Notes under the pieces: model-generated
Databases searched by the model: none
What the model was told of the DNA's origin: nothing
The model's input: the letters and a program-made list of their open reading frames with translations, nothing else
Position numbers and translations under genes: made by a program
NCBI GenBank assembly: GCA_035524275.1
Contig: DATKPC010000006.1
Location: forward strand, 1-60,937
Direction of reading: 5' to 3'
DNA from: DATKPC01 sp035524275
Lineage (GTDB): Bacteria; Pseudomonadota; Gammaproteobacteria; Burkholderiales; Burkholderiaceae_F
Length of the DNA: 60,937 nucleotides
Shown here: positions 1 to 8,514 of the stretch, piece after piece
Numbering within the stretch: the first letter of the stretch is position 1
Layout: every line of letters starts with the position of its first letter

Positions 1-66
1 CGCGGGAGAGGGGTGGGGGAGAAACTCCCCTCGCCCGCGACGCGGGAGAGGGGTGGGGGAGAGGGC
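1..66. repeat. GC-rich intergenic repeat, copy 1
   Basis: Two head-to-tail partial copies of a GC-rich element whose core reads CGCGGGAGAGGGGTGGGGGA (at 1-20 and again from 41). The same core with its palindromic CCCCTCGCCCGCG arm recurs at 4116-4325 and 50233-50371. It lies just upstream of the first gene, and the window edge cuts it. An in-frame ATG at 53 lies inside the repeat, which argues against that ATG being the start of the next gene. Confidence 0.85.
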
Positions 67-121
67 CGAGAAAAGGATCGAAGCTCTTCTTTGTAGAATC
101 CGCCTCGGAAGACGCTCCCCG

Positions 122-2068
122 ATGAACGATGACGCCAGAGCCGGGCCGGAGCGCGGAAGACGGGTGTTCAAGACATCCGGCCGCGCGATGCTCGTGTTCG
201 CCTACGACCTGTGCGCCGTCGCCGTCGCGTGGCTGGCGGCGTTCTGGCTGCGCTTCAACCTGACGCTCCCCGACGACTTCACGCACGCGGCGCTGCTCGG
301 CCTGCTCTGGGTCGTGCCGATCTATGGCGCAAGCTTCCTCGCCCATCGCCTCTACCGCGGGCTGTGGCAGTTCGCGAGCCTGCCCGACCTGTTTCGCCTG
401 ACGCGCGCGGTCGCGAGCGGCGGCGCGATCGTGCTGGCGGCGGCGTTCCTGGTGCGCGACCACGTCGTCGTGCCGCGTACCGTCCTCGTGCTGTCTCCCG
501 TGCTGCTGATCCTGGCGATGGCCGGCGCGCGCATCACGTACCGCGCCTGGCGCGAGCACGGGCTGTCCGGCGGGCTGATTGCGCAAGGCGAGCCCGTGCT
601 CGTCCTGGGCGCCGGCCGCACCGGCGCCGCGCTGGCGCGCGAATTCGCGCGCAGCCCGACGTGGCGCATCCTCGGGTTCCTCGACGACGACCGCAGCAAG
701 GTGCGGCGGGAACTGCTTGGCCATCGGGTGCTCGGCCGGATCGAGGATGTCGAGCGGCTGGCGGTGGAGCGTGGCGTCCGTACGGTCATCATGGCCCTGC
801 CGTCGGCCGACGCCGCGACGCAGCGCCGTATCGCGCAGACCTGCGTGCGAGCCGGCCTGCGCGTGCTGCGCGCGCCGCGGATCGACGAGCTCGCCGACGG
901 CAGGACATCGGTCTCCAGCGTGCGCGGGATCGCGCTCGAGGACCTGCTCGGTCGCGAGACGGTGAGCATCGATACGCCGCACGTGGGGCGGATGCTTCAA
1001 GGCAAGGTGATTCTCGTGACCGGAGCCGGGGGGTCGATCGGCTCCGAGATCTGCCGCCAGGTCGCGCGTTTCGCGCCGGCCCGCATCGTGTTCCTGGAGA
1101 ACAACGAGTTCGCGCTCTATCGCCTGGAGGAGGAATTCGCGTTGCGACACCCGCAGGTCGCGACCGTTGCGCTGATCGGCGACGTCAAGGATGCGCGCCG
1201 CGTCGACCAGGTCCTCGTGGACCACCAGCCGGCGGTGATCTTCCATGCGGCGGCCTACAAGCACGTGCCGCTGATGGAGAACCGCAATGCCTGGCAGGCG
1301 GTGCTCAACAACGTGGTCGGCACCACGATCCTGGCGCAGGCCGCCGTCGCGCGTGGCGTCGACGCGTTCGTGCTGGTCTCGACCGACAAGGCGGTCAACC
1401 CGGTCAACGTGATGGGCGCGACGAAACGCCTCGCGGAGATGGTGTGCCAGGCGCTGCAGCAGTCGGCGGCATGCCCGACACGCTTCGTGCTGGTCCGCTT
1501 CGGCAACGTCGTGGGCAGCGCCGGCAGCGTCGTACCGAAATTCCAGGAGCAGATCGAGCGCGGCGGGCCGTTGACCGTCACGCATCCGGAAGTCACCCGC
1601 TACTTCATGTCGATACCGGAGGCGGCGCAGCTCGTGCTGCAGGCGGCCTCGATGGGCCGCGGCGGCGAGATCTACGTGATGGACATGGGACAGCCGGTCC
1701 GCATCGCCGACCTGGCGCGCGACATGATCCGGCTCGCCGGGCACACCGAACAGGAGATCCGCATCGACTTCACCGGGCTGCGCCCAGGGGAGAAGCTGTT
1801 CGAGGAGGTGCTGGCTCCCGCCGAACAGACGCTGGCGACGCCGCACCCGAAACTTCGCATCGCGCGGGCGCGCCCCGTCGAGCCCGAGTGGCTGCTGGCG
1901 TTCATCGGCGGCCTGCGCGACCGGCCCGACCCCGGCGACGACGCGACGCGGCGCATGTTGAAGCGCATCGTCCCGGAATACGAGGAGCCGCCGGTGCCCG
2001 TCGTGGCCGCGCCGCCGCCGGCGGCGCCGAGCCTGGCGGCGCCAGGCGACTCGTCGGGCGCGACGTAG
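122..2068 (+). CDS. wbpM: Membrane-anchored UDP-GlcNAc 4,6-dehydratase, WbpM/CapD family
   Basis: Long membrane-bound SDR (648 aa) expected to convert UDP-GlcNAc to UDP-4-keto-6-deoxy-GlcNAc at the inner membrane, feeding UDP-QuiNAc or UDP-FucNAc. The N-terminus carries about four hydrophobic helices (roughly residues 20-150), followed by a first Rossmann-like domain (VLVLGAGRTGAALA) and then the catalytic SDR domain with TGAGGSIGSE near residue 300. The catalytic region reads VSTDKAVNP...NVMGATK, so Met replaces the usual SDR Tyr (MxxxK), as in WbpM. Length fits the family. The start at 122 has GGAAG about 10 nt upstream; the longer frame from 53 begins inside a GC-rich repeat. The matching 4-ketoreductase is probably the gene at 7498. 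The function class is secure; the exact sugar is inferred. Confidence 0.92.
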   Translation: MNDDARAGPERGRRVFKTSGRAMLVFAYDLCAVAVAWLAAFWLRFNLTLPDDFTHAALLGLLWVVPIYGASFLAHRLYRGLWQFASLPDLFRLTRAVASGGAIVLAAAFLVRDHVVVPRTVLVLSPVLLILAMAGARITYRAWREHGLSGGLIAQGEPVLVLGAGRTGAALAREFARSPTWRILGFLDDDRSKVRRELLGHRVLGRIEDVERLAVERGVRTVIMALPSADAATQRRIAQTCVRAGLRVLRAPRIDELADGRTSVSSVRGIALEDLLGRETVSIDTPHVGRMLQGKVILVTGAGGSIGSEICRQVARFAPARIVFLENNEFALYRLEEEFALRHPQVATVALIGDVKDARRVDQVLVDHQPAVIFHAAAYKHVPLMENRNAWQAVLNNVVGTTILAQAAVARGVDAFVLVSTDKAVNPVNVMGATKRLAEMVCQALQQSAACPTRFVLVRFGNVVGSAGSVVPKFQEQIERGGPLTVTHPEVTRYFMSIPEAAQLVLQAASMGRGGEIYVMDMGQPVRIADLARDMIRLAGHTEQEIRIDFTGLRPGEKLFEEVLAPAEQTLATPHPKLRIARARPVEPEWLLAFIGGLRDRPDPGDDATRRMLKRIVPEYEEPPVPVVAAPPPAAPSLAAPGDSSGAT

Positions 2069-2083
2069 TGCAGGCGTCGAAGT

Positions 2084-2251
2084 TCAACGCGTCGCGACGA
2101 CGGTCGCGGCATGCTCGTTGAGCGCCTGCTGTCGCACCCGCGATTCCGTTCGATCCAGGCCGGCGGCCACGAGGAGCGTCGCGACGAGCGCGGCGACCAG
2201 CGCGGCGGCGCGGACGGCGGGGGTGAGATAGTTCGCGGATTCGTTCGTCAT
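2084..2251 (-). CDS. Small single-pass membrane protein, unknown function
   Basis: A 55-residue frame not overlapping the flanking genes. It has a polar N-terminus (MTNESANYLTP), one strongly hydrophobic alanine/leucine/valine helix (about residues 12-31), then a charged tail (DRTESRVRQQ). A textbook ribosome binding site, GAGGAG, lies about 6 nt before the ATG at 2251, which is the main reason to call it. It converges on wbpM and is divergent from the HtrA gene, so it is a separate transcription unit. No family is recognised. It could be a small inner-membrane or stress protein; the gene call is more certain than any role. Confidence 0.6.
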   Translation of the reverse strand: MTNESANYLTPAVRAAALVAALVATLLVAAGLDRTESRVRQQALNEHAATVVATR

Positions 2252-2530
2252 GGTCAGCTCCTCGCAGCGGTTGCGGGCCGGCTCTTCGTTCGTCGTTCGC
2301 AGCCCATGGCGGGACTCTAGGCAGCCGGGGCGGCGGCCGCATCCGGTTTGCGACGGAGCGCGGAATCGGCGGGCTGGAATGCGGTTCCGCATCCTGCATG
2401 GCGACGGGACGTTCCCGATTAATCCTCGACTAACGCGCCCCTTTCGCGACCGGGGTAATGTGGCGTTCGTCCGCGCGCTCGTTCGCGCGCTTCCTTTCGC
2501 GCCACGGCGCGACCACCGCAGGAAGACCTG

Positions 2531-4081
2531 ATGCACCGCAAACCGATCGCCGCCCTGTTCGCCGTCGTCGCTCTCGCCGCCTGCGAAGGGGCGATGGCAT
2601 GGGACCTGAAGTCGGCTTGGGATTCGATCGTCGGCAGCGACAGCAAGCCGGCGCCGAGCGCACCGTCGAATCCCTCCTTGACGACGCCGCAGACGCCGCC
2701 CGCGGCTCCTGCGCCGGCGCCGGCAGTCGCCGAAGGCAGTGCGGCGCCGCCCTCGGGGGCGCGCATCGAGCCCGTCGCGGCTCCGAACTACCGTGCGATC
2801 GTCCAGCAGTTCGCGCCGGCCGTCGTCGGCGTGACGATCGACGGGACGCGAAAGATCGACAGCGAGTCCGGATCCCTCAACGTTCCGGACGATCCCTTCT
2901 TCCAGTTCTTCCGCGGCATGCCGGGCTTCCAGCTGCGGGGACCGCACGCCGAGGTGCCGATCCACGGCCAGGGGTCCGGCTTCATCGTGAGTTCCGACGG
3001 CCTGGTCCTGACGAATGCCCACGTCGTGCGCGAGGCATCGGAGGTCACCGTCCGGCTGCACGACCGGCGCGAGTTCCACGCCAAGGTCCTCGGCGTCGAC
3101 CCGACGACCGACGTCGCCGTGCTGCGCATCGACGCCAAGGGGTTGCCGACGGTGCGCCTCGGCGACCCGAAGCAGTTGCAGGTCGGCGACTACGTCCTCG
3201 CGATCGGCGCGCCGTTCGGCTTCGAGAGCACCGCGACCTCCGGGATCGTCAGCGCGAAGGGTCGATCGCTGCCGGGTGACTCGTACGTCCCGTTCATACA
3301 GACCGATGCGGCGATCAATCCGGGCAATTCCGGCGGACCGCTGTTCGACGCATCGGGCGGCGTCGTCGGCATCAACGCGCAGATCTACTCCACCAGCGGC
3401 GGATTCCAGGGGCTCGCGTTCGCGGTGCCGATCGACGTCGCGCTGCAGGTGAAGGACCAGATCGTCGCGACGGGCCACGCCTCGCATGCGCGCCTGGGCG
3501 TCTACCTGCAGGATCTCGACCAGTCGCTCGCCGACTCGTTCGGCCTGGCGCGCCCGGACGGCGCGCTCGTCTCGAAGATCGAGGCCGACAGCGCCGCGGC
3601 CACGGCGGGGCTCAAGCCGGGCGACGTGATCACCGCGGTCGACGGGCAGGCCGTGCAGCGGTCGGGCGACGTGTCGAGCCGGATCGGGATGGCGGCGCCG
3701 GGCGAGAAGATCGCGCTGCAGGTCTGGCGCGACCGGGCGTCGCGCAACCTCACCGTCACGCTCGGCAAGGCAAAAGCCGAAGGCGCCGTCGAGGCGCGCG
3801 ACAGCGGCGAGGAGCCGTCGCGCCTCGGCTTGGCGCTGCGGCCGCTCAACCGCGAGGAACGCTCGCAGGGGGGCGTCGACCACGGTCTCGTCGTCGAGCA
3901 GGTCGCCGGCGCGGCGCAGCGCGCCGGCATCGAGCCGGGCGACATCGTGCTGTCGATCAACGGCGTCCCGGCGCAGAGCGTCGACCAGCTGCGGCAGACG
4001 CTGAAGGGCAAGCCGAAGAGCGTCGCGCTGCTGATCCAGCGCGGGGACCAGCAGATCTTCATTCCGGTGAAGCTGGGGTGA
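2531..4081 (+). CDS. Periplasmic Do/HtrA serine protease (DegP/DegQ type)
   Basis: Trypsin-like protease and chaperone of the envelope (516 aa) that degrades misfolded exported proteins. The N-terminus is an export signal. It contains an LAAC lipobox-like run (Cys about residue 19) and also a possible AMA-W signal-peptidase I site, so it may be either a lipoprotein or a soluble periplasmic protein. A proline/alanine-rich linker follows. The catalytic triad is visible: His164 (TNAHVV), Asp194 (TTDVAVLRI) and Ser267 (GNSGGPLFD). Two PDZ domains occupy about 300-390 and 420-510. AGGAAG precedes the ATG at 2531. It sits among polysaccharide genes without obvious functional linkage. Gene name (degP, degQ or mucD) is not resolvable from sequence alone. 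Confidence 0.93.
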   Translation: MHRKPIAALFAVVALAACEGAMAWDLKSAWDSIVGSDSKPAPSAPSNPSLTTPQTPPAAPAPAPAVAEGSAAPPSGARIEPVAAPNYRAIVQQFAPAVVGVTIDGTRKIDSESGSLNVPDDPFFQFFRGMPGFQLRGPHAEVPIHGQGSGFIVSSDGLVLTNAHVVREASEVTVRLHDRREFHAKVLGVDPTTDVAVLRIDAKGLPTVRLGDPKQLQVGDYVLAIGAPFGFESTATSGIVSAKGRSLPGDSYVPFIQTDAAINPGNSGGPLFDASGGVVGINAQIYSTSGGFQGLAFAVPIDVALQVKDQIVATGHASHARLGVYLQDLDQSLADSFGLARPDGALVSKIEADSAAATAGLKPGDVITAVDGQAVQRSGDVSSRIGMAAPGEKIALQVWRDRASRNLTVTLGKAKAEGAVEARDSGEEPSRLGLALRPLNREERSQGGVDHGLVVEQVAGAAQRAGIEPGDIVLSINGVPAQSVDQLRQTLKGKPKSVALLIQRGDQQIFIPVKLG

Positions 4082-4115
4082 GGGCGGGGGAGATCGCGTC
4101 GAGCGCCGGGCGCTC

Positions 4116-4325
4116 GCCCTCTCCCCCCGCCCCTCTCCCGCTACGCGGGCGAGGGGAGTTCTGTCGGCGCACATTGAGACGGCGCTCGCAAGGCTGACTC
4201 CGGATCGCCCCTCGCCCGCGTAGCGGGAGAGGGGAGTTTCGTCGTCGAGAATCGAGGCACCGCCTCAACGGCTGACGCCGAGACTCCCCTCGCCCGCGTA
4301 GCGGGAGAGGGGTGGGGGAGAGGGT
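4116..4325. repeat. GC-rich composite intergenic repeat, copy 2
   Basis: Fills the gap between the convergent htrA-like and phosphopantetheinyl transferase genes. Three palindromic arms are seen: 4116-4160 in inverted orientation, 4207-4238, and 4282-4325 direct, each built on CCCCTCGCCCGCGTAGCGGG followed by AGAGGGG. A 20-base spacer, CGCCTCAACGGCTGACGCCG (4261-4280), recurs in reverse complement at 50284-50303. The unit is therefore a composite element, not just low-complexity GC. The arms could fold into strong hairpins and may also terminate both flanking transcripts. Confidence 0.9.
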
Positions 4326-4331
4326 CGGCCC

Positions 4332-5084
4332 CTACCCCTCCGCTCTATCTCGCCCGCCCTGCGGCGCCGCCCCCGCACCGTTGGCCGGCGGCGCGACACG
4401 ACGCACGCGGACGTCGATCGGCTGCGGCAGGTCGCCCGCGGCCGCCACCGCGATCGCGACGACGGCGTCCAGACCGCTGGGCACCGACTGCACGACGAGC
4501 CGCTGTTCGCGGCCGCGCCACGCGAGCGAGACCGCGCGTTGCCCTTCATCCGCGCCGCACTCGAACGTGCGCGTATCGATGAAGAGCCCAGCGCCGACGG
4601 CCTTCAGGCACGCCTCCTTGCGGGTCCACACCTCGAGGAACGCGCGATCGCGCGCCGCGCCGGCAAGCCGCGACACCGCGTCGCGCTCCGCGCCGGTGAA
4701 ATGATGCGCCGCCAGTGCCGCCGCGTCGTTCATCGGACGCAGGCATTCGATGTCGACGCCGATCGTGCCGCGCGCGACGCCGATCACCGCGAGATCGGCG
4801 CTGTGGCTGAGATTCCAGTCGAGTTCGGCGGCCGGCGTGCCGGCCAGCGCCGGCTTGCCGCTGTCCGCCGTCGCGAATTGCAGCCGGGCGGCCCCGGTCC
4901 GCACGTAACCCGCGAGGATTCGCCGCAACGCCGCATGCGCGTTCACATACCGGCGGCGATCGCGCTCGAAGACGAAGCGGATCGAGCGGCTGCGCTCCTG
5001 CGCATCCAGGATCAGGCTGTCGTCCGGCCGGTTCGGATGCCCGAGCGGAACGATCCAGAGGTCGACCCTCCCCTTTTCGATCAT
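4332..5084 (-). CDS. 4'-phosphopantetheinyl transferase, Sfp type
   Basis: Transfers phosphopantetheine from CoA to the conserved serine of carrier proteins (250 aa). The signature motifs are present: GVDIE with Asp111 and Glu113 for metal binding, and WTRKEACLKA with Glu157 and Lys161. The length and two-repeat pseudo-dimer architecture fit the Sfp/Gsp/HetI type rather than the short AcpS type. Substrates are unknown because no polyketide, peptide-synthetase or carrier-protein gene is in the window; it could serve fatty-acid ACP or a distant secondary-metabolite cluster. It stands alone on the minus strand with a GC-rich repeat directly after its stop. Confidence 0.88.
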   Translation of the reverse strand: MIEKGRVDLWIVPLGHPNRPDDSLILDAQERSRSIRFVFERDRRRYVNAHAALRRILAGYVRTGAARLQFATADSGKPALAGTPAAELDWNLSHSADLAVIGVARGTIGVDIECLRPMNDAAALAAHHFTGAERDAVSRLAGAARDRAFLEVWTRKEACLKAVGAGLFIDTRTFECGADEGQRAVSLAWRGREQRLVVQSVPSGLDAVVAIAVAAAGDLPQPIDVRVRRVAPPANGAGAAPQGGRDRAEG

Positions 5085-5305
5085 CCGGCGCGGCTCGTGC
5101 GATCACTCACTTACCTATTTTGCGCTAGATTCCGCGGTGATCGCAAGCCGGACGACCCCTCCGACACGGGGAGGCACGGCGGCGCCGGCTCCGCTGGCAG
5201 CCTCCGATTAAGGGTATCGTCCGCTGCCGTTCACTCGGCCCGCCAACGCAACGATGACGCCGGGACGCGCAGTTCGCGTCCCGCGGAAGGCACACGGACG
5301 TCCCG

Positions 5306-6247
5306 ATGGTTTCACCGATTCTCGACACGACGCGCCAGCGCCCGCGAATCCTGGTCGTCGGCGACGTGATGCTCGACCGCTATTGGTTCGGCGACGTCGA
5401 GCGGATCTCGCCGGAAGCGCCGGTGCCGGTCGTCAAGATCGGGCGCCAGGACGAGCGCCTCGGAGGCGCCGCGAACGTGGCGCGCAACACGACCGCGCTC
5501 GGCGCGACGACGGTGCTCGTGTCCGCGGTCGGCGACGACGAGGCGGCGCGCAGCCTGCGCCGGATGCTGGAGGCCGAGGGCATCGGCACCGGCCTGCACG
5601 CGGACCCGAGCATCAGCACGACCGTCAAGCTGCGCGTGATCGGGCGCCAGCAGCAGTTGCTGCGGATCGACTTCGAAGCGCCGCCGTCGGAAAGCGTCCT
5701 GGAGGCGAAACTGGAGGACTTCAAGCAACGGCTTCCGGCGTGCGATGCCGTGATCCTGTCCGACTACGGCAAGGGCGGGCTCGCCTATATCGCGGAAATG
5801 ATCGCGATCGCGCGCGCCGCGGGCAAGCCGGTGCTGGTCGACCCGAAGGGCGACCACTACGAGAACTACCGCGGGGCGACGGTCATCACGCCGAACCGCT
5901 CGGAACTGCGCCAGGTCGTCGGCCGCTGGAAGAGCGAGGAAGACCTCGTTGAGCGCGCGCAGGCGCTGCGCGGTCGTCTGGAACTGGAGGCCCTGCTGCT
6001 CACGCGCAGCGAGGAGGGAATGACGCTCTTCATGGCCGATCGCGTGATCCACCAGCCGGCGCAGGCCCGCGAGGTCTTCGACGTCTCCGGCGCGGGCGAC
6101 ACGGTCATCGCGGCGCTCGCGGTCGCGCGCGTCGCCGGCGCCGATTGGGCCGAATCGATCCGCATCGCCAACGTCGCCGCCGGCATCGTCGTCGGCAAGC
6201 TGGGCACCGCCGTCGTGACGCAGGCGGAGCTTGCCGCCCTACTCTAG
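5306..6247 (+). CDS. rfaE1: D-glycero-beta-D-manno-heptose-7-phosphate kinase (RfaE domain I)
   Basis: PfkB-family sugar kinase (313 aa) that phosphorylates D-glycero-D-manno-heptose 7-phosphate at C-1 to give the 1,7-bisphosphate of the beta series, on the route to ADP-L-glycero-D-manno-heptose for LPS core. It begins with ILVVGDVMLDRYWFGDVERI, has the substrate loop GGAANVARN, and ends with the anion-hole and catalytic-base motif DVSGAGDT. It corresponds only to the N-terminal half of HldE; the cytidylyl/adenylyltransferase half is the separate gene at 45936. This split is common in betaproteobacteria. The next gene starts 40 bases after its stop. Confidence 0.93.
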   Translation: MVSPILDTTRQRPRILVVGDVMLDRYWFGDVERISPEAPVPVVKIGRQDERLGGAANVARNTTALGATTVLVSAVGDDEAARSLRRMLEAEGIGTGLHADPSISTTVKLRVIGRQQQLLRIDFEAPPSESVLEAKLEDFKQRLPACDAVILSDYGKGGLAYIAEMIAIARAAGKPVLVDPKGDHYENYRGATVITPNRSELRQVVGRWKSEEDLVERAQALRGRLELEALLLTRSEEGMTLFMADRVIHQPAQAREVFDVSGAGDTVIAALAVARVAGADWAESIRIANVAAGIVVGKLGTAVVTQAELAALL

Positions 6248-6287
6248 GGCCGTTCGCGCCGGGCGGCCGTTCGTGCACAATCCCCGG

Positions 6288-7442
6288 ATGACCCGGCTGC
6301 TCTTCGTCGTCTCGGAGGACTGGTACTTCTGGTCGCACCGGCTGTCGCTGGCTCGCGCCGCGCTGGCCGCCGGCTTCGAGGTCGGGCTCGCGACCCGGGC
6401 GGGCAAGTACGCCGACGCCGTCGCCGCGGAAGGCATCCGGCTGATCCCGCTGTCGTTCCTCAATCGCGGCAGCAAGAACCCGCTGCGCGAAGCGGCCGCG
6501 CTCTCCGAGCTCGTCGACGCCTATCGCGACTTCAAGCCGACCATCGCGCATCACGTCGCGATCAAGCCGGTCCTGTACGGAACGCTGGCGGCGAGGGCGA
6601 CCCGCGTCCCGGTCGTCGTCAATGCGCTCGGCGGGCTCGGCTACGCGTTCCTGTCGCAGACACGGACCGCGCGGCTGATGCGCCCGTTCATCTTCGCCGC
6701 GATGCGCTTCGCGCTCGATGCTCCGCGTGCCGCCCTCATCGTGCAGAACAGCGAGGACGCGCGCACGCTGCTCGCCAACCGCCTCGTGCGCAACGAACGC
6801 CTCGTGCTGATCCGCGGCTCGGGCGTCGACACCGACATCTACCGTCCGACGCCGGAGCCGGATTGCGAGCCGGTGGTCGTGCTGCCGGCGCGCATGCTGT
6901 GGGACAAGGGCGTCGGCGAGTTTGCCGCCGCCGCGCGCATCCTGCGCGGCCGCGGCGTGCGCGCGCGCTTCGTGCTTGTCGGCCAGCCGGACCGCCACAA
7001 CCCGCGCGCCGTGCCGCGCAGCCAGCTCGAAGCCTGGGCGCGGGAAGGCGTCGTCGAATGGTGGGGCCTGAAGCACGACATGGCGGAGGTCTACGCGAAG
7101 GCGCACATCGTCTGCCTTCCGACGTACTACGAGGGCCTGCCGAAGGCGCTGCTCGAGGCGGCCGCCTGCGGCAAACCGATCGTCGCCACCGACATTCCCG
7201 GCTGCCGCGAGATCGCGCGGCCGGGCGTCAACGCGCTGCTGGCGCCGGTGCGCGATGCGCAGTCGCTCGCGGCGGCGCTCGAGCGGCTGATCGCGGACCC
7301 CGCGCTGCGCCACGAACTGGGCGCGGCCGGCCGCCGGATCGCGGAGCAGGAATTCACGCACCAAGCCGTGGCCGACCAGACGCTCGGGCTGTACGCGAGG
7401 TTGCTGGCGCCGGTGGGGGCCCCGGCGACGGTGCCGCTCTGA
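6288..7442 (+). CDS. Glycosyltransferase family 4
   Basis: Cytoplasmic GT-B retaining glycosyltransferase (384 aa) that adds one sugar to the lipid-linked polysaccharide. The N-terminal domain opens with LLFVVSEDWYFWSHRLSLA, characteristic of a GT4 subgroup seen in O-antigen clusters. The nucleotide-sugar domain contains VLPARMLWDKGVGEF and the EX7E-type signature EGLPKALLEAA. The start at 6288 (MTRLLFV) is preferred over an upstream ATG at 6231 that overlaps rfaE1 and adds an unrelated 19-residue stretch. It precedes the WbpV-like gene, so it may use QuiNAc, FucNAc or a related sugar, but donor and acceptor cannot be read from the sequence. Confidence 0.88.
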   Translation: MTRLLFVVSEDWYFWSHRLSLARAALAAGFEVGLATRAGKYADAVAAEGIRLIPLSFLNRGSKNPLREAAALSELVDAYRDFKPTIAHHVAIKPVLYGTLAARATRVPVVVNALGGLGYAFLSQTRTARLMRPFIFAAMRFALDAPRAALIVQNSEDARTLLANRLVRNERLVLIRGSGVDTDIYRPTPEPDCEPVVVLPARMLWDKGVGEFAAAARILRGRGVRARFVLVGQPDRHNPRAVPRSQLEAWAREGVVEWWGLKHDMAEVYAKAHIVCLPTYYEGLPKALLEAAACGKPIVATDIPGCREIARPGVNALLAPVRDAQSLAAALERLIADPALRHELGAAGRRIAEQEFTHQAVADQTLGLYARLLAPVGAPATVPL

Positions 7443-7497
7443 GACAACGGGTCGCGACGCCCGCCGCCCCGGCGAAGCCGCCGGGACGTCATTGACC

Positions 7498-8487
7498 ATG
7501 CGGCTTGCGGTCATCGGCGCCAGCGGCTTCGTCGGAAGGCACCTCGTCGAGCACGCTATCGCCGCCGACATCGACGTCGTGCGGATCGACCGGCGGCCCG
7601 ACACTTCTCGAAGTCGCCCGCAACGCGAGCGCGCCACGCAGCGCGTCGTCCCGGAGAGCGCGTCCGAAGCGACGCTGCGCGCGGCACTCGAGGGCGTCGA
7701 CACAGCGGTGCACTTGGCCGCCCGCGTGCACCAGACGGGCGAGCACGGACCCGATCTGGACGCGACGTACCTGCACGCGAATCGCGATCTGGCGCTGCGG
7801 TGGGCGGTTGCCGCCGCTTCGACCGGCGTCCGGCGATTCGTCTTCGTCAGTTCCGTCAAGGCGGTCGCCGAGCGATCGACGCGGCCGCTGGACGAAACCT
7901 GCGACGCGCGGCCGGAGGATGCCTACGGACGATCGAAGCTCGCCGCCGAGCGCGCGCTAGGCAGCGATCCACGCCTCGCGACGCTGGAGCGCGTGATCGT
8001 CCGCCCGCCGCTCGTCTACGGACCGGGCGTCGGCGCGAATTTCCTGCAGCTCATGCGCCTCGCGCAACTGCCGATACCGCTGCCGTTGGCCACCGCGACC
8101 GCGCCGCGCACGATGATTTCAGTCGCCAACCTCGCCGACGCGCTGCTCGCCTGCGCGCGCGATCCGCGCGCCGCGGGCGGCACCTATTTCGTCGGCGACC
8201 CGCGCGATGTCAGCGCGGCCTGGCTGATCCGCGAATTGCGCCGAATCTCGGGACGGCGCGCGCCGCTCTTTGCCGTGCCGCGCGCGGTGCTGCGCGCGGC
8301 CGCGAAGCTGCTCGGCCGCGCGGATGCCGTGGATCGCCTGTTCCAGCCGCTGCAGATCGACAGTTCGCGGATCCGCGCCGCGATCGGCTGGTCGCCGCCG
8401 CAGTCGACGGAAGGGGCGCTCGCCGAGACCTGGGCTTACTTCAACGCCGCGCAAGGCCGTGGATCGCGGGGATCCGGGATATCATGA
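7498..8487 (+). CDS. UDP-4-keto-6-deoxy-HexNAc 4-reductase, WbpV/WbpK family SDR
   Basis: Extended short-chain dehydrogenase (329 aa) with the N-terminal dinucleotide motif GASGFVGRHL and the catalytic YGRSK (YxxxK). Family-typical blocks are VHLAARVH, RRFVFVSSVKA, VIVRPPLVYGPGVGANFL and the C-terminal RIRAAIGWSP. These match WbpV/WbpK-type enzymes that reduce the WbpM product at C-4 to UDP-D-QuiNAc or UDP-D-FucNAc. With the wbpM homologue at 122 this completes a two-step pathway. A TTG two codons upstream (7492) is an alternative start; the ATG at 7498 is chosen. The stereochemistry at C-4 is not predictable here. Confidence 0.82.
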   Translation: MRLAVIGASGFVGRHLVEHAIAADIDVVRIDRRPDTSRSRPQRERATQRVVPESASEATLRAALEGVDTAVHLAARVHQTGEHGPDLDATYLHANRDLALRWAVAAASTGVRRFVFVSSVKAVAERSTRPLDETCDARPEDAYGRSKLAAERALGSDPRLATLERVIVRPPLVYGPGVGANFLQLMRLAQLPIPLPLATATAPRTMISVANLADALLACARDPRAAGGTYFVGDPRDVSAAWLIRELRRISGRRAPLFAVPRAVLRAAAKLLGRADAVDRLFQPLQIDSSRIRAAIGWSPPQSTEGALAETWAYFNAAQGRGSRGSGIS

Positions 8488-8514
8488 CCGCGACACCATC
8501 ACGGCTGGACTGCA

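Noticed and set aside
2252..4174. A very long minus-strand frame opposite the HtrA gene
   Set aside because: Arg/Asp/Ala-rich translation typical of an antisense shadow of a GC-rich gene; HtrA has an intact catalytic triad and PDZ domains. Only the last 55 codons (2084-2251), outside HtrA, were kept.
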